From positions 103,964,831-104,028,830 of the forward strand of contig NW_024609846.1 in assembly GCF_016920785.2 (NCBI RefSeq): a stretch of 64,000 nucleotides of DNA. Reading direction: 5' to 3'. Below are positions 13,701 through 25,700 of the stretch, piece by piece; the first letter of the stretch is position 1; each line of letters begins with the position of its first letter. Origin of the DNA: Ixodes scapularis (taxonomy: Eukaryota; Arthropoda; Arachnida; Ixodida; Ixodidae). Below the pieces are notes generated by a model, which saw only the letters and a program-made list of their open reading frames with translations, was not told the origin of the DNA and did not search any database. The position numbers and the translations under genes were made by a program.

Positions 13701-16700
13701 GGGGCAGCCTTCAGGCAGAACCAGCGCGACGTGGCCCCTCACGTCGTTCATAAAAGCCCACTGCGCGTTCTCTTCGACCTCACATTGTTTCAAAGAATTT
13801 GAGATCGCTGAAAGGGCCCTAAACGAACTTAAAACTCGAAAGTCAAGTGTCGTTTGCTCACAGCGATATTATGTATCCCAGCGCCATCCCAGTATCCCAG
13901 CAACGGGCGTCTTGCCCGTTGCAGTGTGTACCATGGTATGCTGCTTGTACAAAAACCGTGCCAGTGTACGTTTCACCGTGTCTTTTTCTCCCTTCGCCAG
14001 AGCCTTCTTTAATTGCTGTACCATTCTTTCGGCTTGGCCGTTCGTTGCCGGGTGATAAGGTGCGCTCGTTACCGCTGTGATTCCATTGGAGTGGTAAAAG
14101 CTTTTTATCTCTTGCGATATAAAAGCAGTTCCGTTATCCGACATTACTTTACGTGGTATGCCGAACGTTGCAAAAATGTTCCGTAATTCACAAATCACAG
14201 TTGATGACGTCATGTTTCGAACTGCACGAACCTCTAACCATTTAGAGTATGCATCTATCACGACAAGATAGACTTGTCCATCTACAGGCCCTGCAAAATC
14301 CAAATGGATGGTGTCCCAAGGTACTGTAGGTCTGTCCCAGGTGGGACTGGTGGCTTTTGGTGGTGCTTTCTGGTGTAGCTGGCACTTCTCACATTGAGCT
14401 ACACATAATTCGATCTCTTTGTCTATGCCGGGCCACCACACGCAGCTTCGGGCGTAGGCCTTCATGGCTACGATGCCTCGGTGTCCTGCATGTAGAAGTC
14501 TCATAGCCTCGGGTCTCATTGACGCTGGGATTACCACGCGCGCACCCCAGGTGAGACAACCACGATGGATGGACAACTCAGTTGCCTTGAGCTTGAACGC
14601 GTTGAACCGATCGCCCACCAGTCTCTTTACCTCGCCATTCTTGACTGCTCTAAAGACCTCAGCCAGAGTGGAATCAATTGCCGTTTCGTCTTCCAGTTCT
14701 TTTGCGGTCATGGGAGGCTTCGTCAGTGCCTCCAACATCAGGACATCGCCGAGAGGATCCTGTTCGTCCTGCGTTTCCGGCACCGGTAGTCGGCTCAGAG
14801 CGTCAGCATTTTGATTGCGTTTTCCCGCTCTGTAGATTAGGTCATAGTTATAGGCCGCGAGCTTGATACACCAGCGTGTCATGCGTGGCGAAAGCACATT
14901 CGGTACTGGTGATTTCGGGCCCATGATGCCCAACAATGGTTGATGGTCCGTCGTTATTTTCACGGGACGTCCCGCGACATAGCGATGAAAACGGTCCATT
15001 GCGAAAATGATAGCCAGCCCTTCACGGTCCAATTGCGAGTAGTTTTTTTCAGCCTTGCCGAGCGTTCTTGATGCGAACACGATCGGAGCCTCATTTCCGT
15101 CTGCATCTAACTGTGCTAATACTGCGCCGACGCCGTAGGGGGAAGCGTCAAATGACACGATCAAGGTTTTGTTCTCGTCGTAGTGCGCGAGGACCGTACG
15201 TTTTGCGATGGCCTGTTTCAGCTGCAGAAAGGCTCGTCGATGATTTTCTTTCCATTCCCAAGGTCTGTCTTTCTCTAGCAGTGCGTAGAGATCTTTTGCT
15301 ATTGTTGCCCGATTTGCCAAAAATCGGTCGTAAAAAGCTAGAAGTCCGAGAAACGACTGTAGCGTGGTTCGACAGGTCGGCTCTGGCATCTCGTGGATAG
15401 CTTTGAGTTTTTCCTCAGTCGGGTGTATCCCGGCAGCATCGATGATGTGTCTGAGGTACTGTACTTGTTCCACTGCGAAGCGGCACTTAGATCTTTTTAG
15501 TCGTAGACCAGCTTGAGCAAGTCTCGCCAATACTGTGTCCAGTCTAGTCATGTGCTCGGCATTGTTGGCCCCGCTGATAATCACATCATCGAGGTATATC
15601 CCTATACCCAGGATTCCTGCTAAAACAGTTTCCATGAATCGCTGAAAAATTGCTGGAGCAGCTGCGATGCCAAATGGCATCCTCTTGACTCGATAGAGGC
15701 CTTTTATAGTGCTGATGGTCAACACGTCAGCCGTCTCAGTTGTCAGTTGTAGCTGTTGATACGCTTGGGTGAGGTCTAGCGTCGAAAATACCACACCTCC
15801 TTGCAAATTTGCCAGGATTTCTGGAACCGTCGGCATGGGGTACACTGCGAGCTTTGCTTCCTTGTTTACCGTGCTTCGGTAATCTCCGCATAGCCGGATG
15901 GTGCCATCTTTCTTTCGTACTACAACCACCGGTGTGGCCCACTCGGAGTGTTGCGTCGCTTCCAAAATTCCTTGATTCTCGAGACTCCGCAGCTCGGCCT
16001 CCACCGCGATGCGCAGTGCAAACGGCACGGGTCGTGCTTTGAGGAAGTGGGGAGTCGCGCCTTCTTTTAATTCCAGTTTTACTAGTGGCCCTTTGTGTCC
16101 CGAGATCTTGGCGTCAAAAACATCCTCATGTGTCTTCAAGACTTCGGCGACGCTGCCATGGTTGCCGAGGTGATGGATTCCACTCACCCGGATCTTTAGG
16201 TCTCGAAACCAGTTTCGTCCTAGAAGGCTGCATCCTGAGCCTTTTGTCACGACCAAAGGCAAGATGTAATCCTTCGATTTAAGTCGGACGTGTACACTTG
16301 CCGTCCCAAGCACTTGTAAGCCCTCTCCTGACCATGTATGGAGGGCCAGGCCCTCCTGGTTTAGCTTAGGGGCCTTCTTCGGCCAGAGGTGGCGATATGT
16401 AGCTTCGCTGATGATTGAGCAAGCAGCTCCGGAGTCGACTTCGAATTCGAGCTCTTTATTTTCAATCCTCAGCGTCACCATAAACTTTGGCAGCGTCTTC
16501 GATGCTCTAACCATATTCAGCTCGGGCAGGCTCCATGGCGTATCCGCATGATCATCGTCAAATTCGGGTAGCTCATCTGGCTGATCGAGGCTGTGTGTCA
16601 TCCGCGATAGGTGCTGCGTTCTTGACTTTTTGAAACAGGCCTTTTCGATATGTCCCTTCTTGTGGCAGAAGCTGCACCGTGCGTTTCGGGACTGGCAGGA

Positions 16701-19700
16701 GTAAGCCGAATGTTGTTCTTGGCATCGGTAGCATGTCTGTAGATCCCTCTGTCTGCTGCCACTCGTACTCAACTGCTTAGGTGGTAGCTGTTCTTTCTTA
16801 ACCGCATGAACCTCCTCTTTGTGTGTTTTCAAATCGCGTTGATGTTGTGCGGCACTTTCTGTTCGCACGGCCATGTCATATGCCTTTTGAAAGGTTAGAT
16901 TAGTTTCGGCAAACAAACGTTGCTGGAGATGCTCATCAGTTATGCCACAAACGAAACGATCTCTGAGCATTACCTCAAGGGGTAGCATGGTCGGATTAGC
17001 CGCTGTGTGTCCTGTGGTTCCCGAAATCACAGGTGTTCCTTCGCCGGTGGCGCCGGTAGCAGTTGAAGCCAAGCCGACGCTTGTTGTACCGGAAGTTGTC
17101 GCAGTCCCCGGTGTCACAGGGATCCCGAAGTTGCAGTCTGCGGCTAACTTCTTCAAAGACGCCGCGTAGCTGGATATGGATTCCCCGTGTTGTTGGTCTC
17201 TTCTTTGAAACTTCGCTCGGCTGAAGAGCTCTGACGGCCGCGGGTCGAACTGTTTCTGGAGTTGTGCCATGAGCTCGTCAAAACTGACGTTTGCAGGGGT
17301 TCTTGGTGCCACGAGTGCTCGTACGACCTCATAGGTCTTGGGTCCGCAAAGTGTAAGCAGTAGTACTCGTTTCTTTGACGGCTCTTCAACTGCGTTGGCC
17401 TCACAGTAAAAGCTTGGGCGTTCGGCCCAAGATGTTCAAGCTGTTCCGTCGAACTCCTCCAGCTTGCCTTGAGAAGCCATCCTGCCCGCTGAAGTTCTTG
17501 ACTGTTGACCTACCTCGTCGCCAATTATTATGTACCCCAGGCAAGGACTCAAGCTCGGCGTAGACAAGCGTCCGGACGTTACTTTAATGGCGCCTAGAAT
17601 GCCCGTCTCGAGGCCCAGAAACCCGTGCACCAGTCCCGTGCTCTTGAAAGCGCGGGAGTCCGCTCACGCCCTGTCCTGGCCACCGGCCGGTACATTACAG
17701 TTTGCTCACAGCGATAGGCGGCACGCAAGTGGTTGATCGCGAAATGCGGGGGAACACGACACGTCGGGTCGGTTTGGAGGCGTGAGAGAAACTCAACTTG
17801 CAGGACGACTCAATCTTTGACGTAACTGCACTGGAGAGGTGCGGGAACTTCAAATTCGGCATTTGGAAATTGTTTTTTTACTTCACGAATACAGAATTCC
17901 CAAATTTCTAATTTTGAGGGTAATGTCAAGCATCGTTTTCAATTATTTCAGATAATAAAAACAATTATGATTTTGACGTGTCAGTGCCCCTTTAAAAGCA
18001 AAAATTTGTGTGTGCAAACTGTGAAGATGCTGCAAAAATTACATAAAGAGAAAAACACGCTCAAATATTACCATAGATATGAAGCGACACTCTTTCGCAA
18101 CGTGAAAAATAATTTTTAAAGAATATTTTCTGTGAAAAATTTAAGCTACAGAGGAGTGCAATGGAGAGGAGGTGGCTAGGCCTACTTCTCAACATACATG
18201 TGATGGCGGGCAACCTCACAATTTTAAGAACTGCACAAAATAAAATGGCTCGAATTTAGGCAGTTCTCGGTTGCCGGAAGCTCTTCAAATGCGTTTGACT
18301 AAATTCGGGATCATTATCGGTCCTTATTATTTTAGAGCGCAGCTCTTAGGGGCCTGTTTCCAGCCTGAGTGGCGTCGGCGTCAGCGTCGGCGTCAGCGTA
18401 ACCGGGGGGGTCACGTGACCCCCCCCCCCCCCCTTCCCGAGGTCACGTGACACCCCCCCCCCGAGGTCACGTGACCCCCCTCCCCCGAGATCACGTGACC
18501 CCCCCGGGGTCACGTTACTACCCGCAGGTGACGTGACCCCCCTCAGTACCCTTCCCTACTCCTCAAGAGCTGCGCTCCAATTCGGCGTTACAGGGATTTG
18601 TAAACGGCTTTCATTTTTTTATGCATAAAATATGAAGGTTCAAAGATAATACAGTTGAACCTCAATTTAACGAAACCCGATTTTATAAATTTCCCGATTT
18701 AGTGAACAAATTTGAATTCCCCGTGCAGCCTATGCGAGATTTCTCCCTTCCTTGATTTTACGAAGTTCCCGATTTAACAAATAATTAGCAGGTCCCGGTG
18801 ACTTTGTTAATTCGACGTTCAACTGTATATATATATACCATAAAACCCAAAATGAGGTTTCTTGCAAAATACTGCCCTTTCTTCACCCGCATCTCCTCTT
18901 AACCCTCAACCTTCAACTGGCCAGCTTATCTATAGACTTTTAATTAAGGAAAGCAAGTATGAAACTTTGAAACATAAACATCTTCGATGCCAAGGGACGG
19001 AAGCAGCGGTTCTCAACCACTGATGTTTTGGAAGCCCCTTCTGGAGTGGCGGAACTGTTAGGGGACCCCATGTGCCGGCAAGGGGGGGGGGGGGGGGGGT
19101 GTGCAGTATTGAATGACTACAATGACGAAAGGTTAAATAAAGGAAACTAAATGCATGAAAACCACCTTTGCAGCCCTGAAATAGTGAATAATCGACCCTG
19201 CTCACTCAGTGCACATGGTTTTATCTATTTAGCCTTATGCAGCAACCAGCGTCCATAAAAAAAAAAGTTCTAGTGCTCAGCTTGACCGAAAGTCTAAGGC
19301 TTCAGGGACCCTAAGAAGCCCTTCAGAAGCTCCAAAGGGTCTGTGGGCCCCCATCTGAGAAGCAGCGGACGAAAGTGTTTGCCACTTTGTTGAGGTCAGC
19401 AACTCTCACAGAACAGGCGAAGATGCCAGTTTACACGAGGTTGGAAGGATTGCAGGGTAATGCCTTACGCTCATTGGTTAGCTGTATGCGCAGCTTCCTG
19501 ATCTCGACCATGGCCTTGTAGCGAAGTCCGTGCTGCTCGCAGAAGCTGGGGCTGCAACCCACAAACTCGGAGGCGCCCACTGCCTTCAGCAACACCATGA
19601 CGTCCCCCAGTGCCAGCGAGTGGCCCTGCATTTCAACACAGAATGCATTATATGACTGGCTCCTAGCAGATTCCTGTAATGCGGACTCCTGTGACACACT

Positions 19701-22700
19701 CCTGTCACACAAGAGAGTCACATAAAAATTCATTAGCATAAAAAAGCAGCAAAGAAAGCGGAGAAGCGTTATCGGTTTCGAACCGGAGTTGCTCCCGTTG
19801 TGAGGCCGATGCCGAACCATCTATGCCAACGGTGCACGCATCAGAGGCGAGTCTGAAATGTCGTAGCAAGGTAGCGAGTGCACTTGCACATATGGGGGGA
19901 GGCTGTGCAAGAGGTGAGGAGAAAAGAGAACAAGCACATGCTTCGGAGGAAATAGGGAGACGTGAAATAGCACGCTCGAAGCTGGGACATGCGACTGCAA
20001 AAGATGCAAATTTTGTATTCGGCTTCCATTTATGTGCTCGCTCTGACAAGGCCACCTCCCAGAGATGCTACACACAGCGATGCCTGCACAAACAAGGCAC
20101 GAAATGCGCACCAAGTTCCTGTGCAATGCCAATGCAAAGCAACATAGAGTACATTCTGTATTATAACTACCTTTGCCATGACAATGCGATGCCATGACAA
20201 TCACACGTTTGTATTTTGAGCCTTATGAGTGTATTTTTCGTTATAAATGGCCCACTCTGGCAAACGCTCGGAGAGCAGCCAGTGGAAAGCACGTGACATC
20301 CAACGCAATCGTGACGTAGTTCGTCTCGGGACCTTACGTCTGGACGCTGCGAGCTATCCCAGCCAATCCCACTCTGTGGACGTAGCCCGCGATTCGCTTT
20401 CCGCACATCGCTGTGCCCCCTCTCCAAGGTCACGTGACATTTACACGGCCTTGGATAGGCCCCGATTGCTCGTAGCATCCGCTGAAAGCAGCCGGAGCGC
20501 ACCAGCGATCGGGCCACCGGAAGCAACTCCAAAGGTGTCTTCAAAGCTGTCTTTGTGCAAATTTTGATTGACAGGTTAATCTTCTATAATCTTGTAGAAA
20601 AATAATAGCGACTTCTGGGACACACAAAAGAAAGTCTCGGGGGGGGGGGGGGGGGGGAAGTTCCTCCTTCAGCTCTTCTCTCGTCGTGGCCGGAGGCGAG
20701 ACAGTTACCGTCACTACCTGTCAAGGTTTCAAGACGGGCATTACAAACGAGGCGTTAGCGACATCCGCCAGGTGCTCTTTGCTAATCGTTTAATTCAATT
20801 TAAAATTCCCTTTCGTGTCTTTTTAAACAAGAGATTGGTGTGTCTGATGTGATAATGCTCCATCAAACACAAATAGACCAATAAATAAGCGACGAAATTT
20901 AACTGTAGTATCCCTTTAAAAGGACATGCGCCAGGGTAAAAGTTTTTCTTAATTATTTACGGCATGGAAATGAAATTTTTACGGATTATGGAGCTTAAAT
21001 TTAACTATATAAATCCGGTGCTAGATTTGATATAGCTTGTTTCCTTAGGTCTTCCATGCAATGTACATGTAGAAAAAAACATGTTCTTGTCTGCACGTGA
21101 GGCATGGCAACAGACTTAAAAAAGCCTAGTAAAATAAACTAATTTTCTCCTTTTAAACCACTAAGTGTAATGAACAAAAATAGTATGTGTGATGCTTCGT
21201 TCATTTTAAAATAGTTAAAAATAACAAAAATGTCATCTCAACAGGCCAAAAATGTTTCTTCAGTTTTTCACAGATATAAGAAATATACATTCTAACCGAA
21301 CCATGATAGCTGCATTCTACAAATTCTAAAGTATATGCATGCCAAATTTGGTTTTGATAGGAGTATATTAAGAACGGAAATTCTTGTGCACAGTCTCTGA
21401 AGATAACCCGAAATGACATAAAAAGAAAAACGCTATCCAACGTTAAAGGGATGCTTCAACGAAACTTGAAATATACCCGTCGTGTTAAAAGATAGGCCGA
21501 ATATGGTGCACAATATCCGTAAATGACAATCGCACGTTTGTATTTTGAGCCTGGTGGTTGTATTTTTCGTTATAAACGGCCCACTCTGGCAAGCGCTCGG
21601 AGAGCAGTCAGCAGAAAGCACGTGACATTCAATGTAATCGTGACGTAGTTCGTCTCGGGACGAGCAAAGCTGCGGCGAGGCTGACGTTGAGAGGATGGCC
21701 TAGTCGTTCCAGCCACCGAAGCGGCTGATTTTGTACGAATTTTGAATGACTGGTTAATCTTCTATAATATTGTAGAGGGACTATAGCGACTTCTGGTACA
21801 CACAAAAGGGATTCTCGGGAAGAGGGGAGTTCCTCCTTCCCCTCTTCTCTCGTCGTGACCGGAGGCGAGACACTCACCGTCACTACCTGTCAAGGGTCCT
21901 AGACAGGCATTACAAACGAGGCATTAACGACATCCACCAGGTATTCTTTGCTAATCGTTTATTTCATTTTAAAATTCCTTTTCGTGTCTTTTTTTAACAA
22001 GATATTGGTGTGTCCGATGCAATACTGCTCTGCTGAACACATATAGACCAAAAAATAAGTGCCAAAATTTTGTTGTAGTATCCCTTTAACATGGATGTGT
22101 AGCTATACTCTTTCGCGGTGCGGAAAATGAAATTTTGTTATTTACATTTCCGTGAGAAATTGAAGCTACAGAAGACTGCAATGGAGAGGAGATGGCATTC
22201 CTACTTGTCAACGTAAGTGTGATGGTGGGCAACCTCACAACTCGAAGAACCACGCAGAGAAAAATGGCTCAAATTCGTGCTGTTCTGGGCTTTCTAAAGG
22301 TCCTCAAATGCGTATTTGACTAATTTCGCGATCAATATAAAGAGTCAAAAATAACAAAACACCATAAATCCCAAAATTCCATTTTTTGCAAAATATTGTT
22401 GTTACTTGACTTGCATCTCCCCTTATGTAGAACTTTCTTAAATAGAACTTGCTGGAAAAGGGGAACTGAAAAATATCTACTGTATTTCCCGGTGTATAAG
22501 ACCCCCCACTTTTCGCAAGTTTCTAAGTAAAAACTAGTATATAAGACGCACCTGTGTATAAGACGCACCGCCGAAAATTGCGGAAAAAGTGTGTTCTATG
22601 TATAAGACGCATCGTTGTACAAGACGCGCTCCCCACTTTTCGCAAGTTTTTAAGTAAAAATTAGTATATAAGACGCACCACCGAAAATTTTAGAAAAAAA

Positions 22701-25700
22701 GTGTGTCCGATACATTAGAAAATACAGTACTTAGTGTCCCTTGTCTTCCAAGGTGGAAGACAAGGGACACCAAGTAGATGAAGACAAGGGACTTCATCTT
22801 GTAAGTGCAACTACTGATAAATAAAACACCTAATAAGTCAAATTCTGAATACAAAGTGGAAAAAATTTCCATAGCCCCTTGGAATTTTAAATAAACTATA
22901 TTCTAACCACCCTATACTAAATCCAAAGAAGTTGCCACAGGCCTGCTCAAGCCAGAAATGGGCGTCTAAGAGCTAAGCTCTAAAATTACAGCGACTGAAA
23001 TGCACAATCTGCAGGTTAGGCAATTCTGAACAGAGCAAACGGCCTTACCTGTCCGGCCCAGGTCTCTCGCACCTTCTTCCACCTTGTGTGTTTTTCCTGG
23101 GGGCAACAAACAGCAAAAGTTTACTCCTCTAATATTTGCATAGATGGTAAGGGTTCTCTCCTTACCCCTAGAGAAAAAAAGTAAAAAAATACATACTATA
23201 CTGCATATACTTGTCGTATTCACAGCTTTTTCTACCCACATGCAGTTTTTACCACATTGACTATTATAAGAATGGAACTTGAATTAAACAAGTGTGACCA
23301 TCCCCACCTTGAAATATTTTTGCGATGCAGCAACATTTCGCCGTAATCTAGATGCCATATTGCTTGCGTACTGTAGAATACCGCTCATCCGCCCATACCA
23401 CACTAAGCGCCCATAACCAAATTTGTAAGATCTAAGAAAATATGCACAGTATATTGATATAGAAAACTGATGATCGGACAAGCGCCTCCCATCCCCCATT
23501 TTTTCGCGATTATCACTAAATGTTTAGTGGGCGCTTGCATGGTATTTTACGGTAGTTGGATATCTGTTTGCGTGTGTGTGTTTTAGAGTTTTGTTGTATT
23601 TGTTGTGCACCAGATGACACAGAAGGCTTTGAGCTTTTGTGGACATGTCAAAATAAAGATTAATATTATTATTACTATTATTAATTATATGCTCAATGTC
23701 AACCTTATATCACAATCGGAGGCCTAATGGTTCAAAAACAATCTGTTGACAGGGAGCCCAGGAAAATTTCTCTTCCCTTCTGGGGCTTTCCAATTCAAAC
23801 CAAATACTACAGGCTATCCTCCTGAATTCCCCGGTTTTTCCAGGTTTTCCTAGACAACATGTTTAGCAAAATTCTTTATCCAATTTGGCGAAAAGAGAAC
23901 TACTATGAAGTCATCAATAATAATAATGACAATAATGTTTCGCTCTCAATCGTGAGGTCCTGCATGCTCTAAAGGAAACAACAACTTTAATTTGTACTTG
24001 TGTGATTACTGACAGACATACTTCTGACAGGACACTGAAAAGTTGTGCTCAGGTCTTCTGAACACATAACTAAATGAAAACATTCTATGGAGTAACATTT
24101 ACTCCAAATTCCCCGGCAGTTTCAGGATTTCTCAGATGGCAGACACCCTGCAAAAACTGCTGTATAATGAGAAGACTGCTGAAGGCACCCTCAGAAAGGG
24201 CTGCTATTTTCAGAGCATAGTTAATGCTGCCGGTCTCCATTCCCGAAGGAAAGCAAAAAATTAACTTCTCCCGGGTGGCTACCGTAAAATACCGGGCAAG
24301 CGCCCACTCAAAACTTATAGATAATCGCGAAAAAATGGGGGATGGGCGCCTTGTCAGGTCATCAATTTTACATATAAATGTACTGTGCATATTTTTTCAT
24401 ATCTTAGAAACTTAGATACGGGCGCTTAATGTGGAATGGGAGGATGCGCAATATTCTACGGTAGTGAATAATAATAATAATAATAATAACAAATAAATCA
24501 CAGTTTAAGTGTGCTTTTTCAATTCAAACTATATGCTTAATTTAAAGCGTTTTGGTGTTCCCGTGAGCTTTGAATTATCTAGAGTCTATTGTACATCTAA
24601 AACAAGAGTTCTTTGCACATTTATGAAAATCCTAGTGTCTCAAGAGGCTATGTATTTATTCGCATAATGAACACACTTTTTTTCCCCGAAAAATTTACCC
24701 ATATTTGGGGGGGGGGGGGGGGGCGTTCATTACACGGGGTAAAATTTTTGCATTTACACAATTCGTGCAAATGTCATATTAGGTGCCAATATGACACGGC
24801 AAGGCACTTTGGCACATTTCCAGAGATGGAGGTGCGGCGCACCCATGGCTGGTTGGGGGCGCGCCACAATAACCATGCTTTATAAATTGCAAACCTTTTT
24901 AGCGCGCTTTCGGGGTGCCTTTTGCCGAAGGAAAAGCGCCCTAGGAAGCTCACTCAGCACGAAAAGCAACACGACTGACTATTCTTAGGCGATATATATT
25001 GCCAGTATCTGGTGGGCACGCTCAGGTATAATACGCGACTATGCATATAAGAACTCATACCCCCGACCCCCGAAGCCCCCTCGCATGGATCAAGTTTCTT
25101 CACGGAAACAAGAACTCGTACGACGTCCAACCGCCGACCCCCGAAGCCCGCTCGCACGGATCAAGTTTCATTCACGGGGAGGCTACCAGACACTCTCAGC
25201 CTACAGCGTAGCCTGCACCTCGCTGTGCTGTTCTGTTGCGGATTAAATAAACGCATTTACCAGGAGTATGTGAAATTAGGCCCAACCACTTCCACGATTT
25301 CACTGTCCGAAAGCGGACCACGGGCCACGGCTTGTTTGTTGATATCAGTGCATCCGATAGGCGAAGAATGTCCGGGGCTCGGCAATTCCTTCCTCGACAC
25401 AAGCTTCGTCAAGTGAGCGCAACACTCGGTTTCACGGTTGATCACTTCCGCAACTATGCACTTACGGCCATTACGTGAGCAGCGTGGCTTGACTTGGCCT
25501 GACCGCTTGGCGTTAAAAAGAAAACTGGCTTGGTGGCTTGCTAAATTGGACGCGATTCGAGACTCGTGGATCCCAAAATTGGAGGTGCGTTGATTATGGG
25601 AGGGAAAAAAAAGTCAAAATATTGATGCCCGTTGTGGGGGTGCGTTTATTATGCGAGCAAATACGGTACTACCATATTTTATGAAAAATCCCAGATCCTA

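Larger units (their letters stand above)
13869..17699 (-). mobile_element. Defective Ty3/gypsy copy: one LTR, one nonsense codon, truncated 3' end
   Basis: A relative of the complete element, same lineage but clearly diverged. The 5' LTR is at 17526-17699, followed by TTGGCGACGAGG, the same primer-site start. Gag-pol runs leftward but stops in the integrase; only about 13-15 bp of the 3' LTR remain (13869-13881). Flanking sequence GTTTGCTCACAGCGATA is repeated exactly on both sides (13852-13868 and 17700-17716). It is nested inside a TTAA-flanked TIR element. Confidence 0.92.
13168..17991. mobile_element. TTAA-flanked TIR element split by the defective Ty3/gypsy copy
   Basis: The left end is TTAA then AGGGGTGCTGACAC; the right end is GTGTCAGTGCCCCT then TTAA. 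Removing the nested retroelement leaves about 960 bp without coding capacity. TTAA target duplications and TIRs starting AGG/CCCT suggest a non-autonomous piggyBac-type element; the superfamily is an inference. Confidence 0.75.

Noticed and set aside
17312..17312. A start codon for the defective gag-pol at 17312
   Set aside because: The frame is continuous with an ATG at 17480 apart from one TGA, and homology to the intact copy extends to that ATG. 17312 is an internal GTG.
19082..24722. Long G or C homopolymers (19082-19100, 20640-20657, 24707-24722) as special structures
   Set aside because: Likely simple-sequence expansions or assembly-sensitive tracts. No G-quadruplex-type spaced runs or conserved context that I can support.
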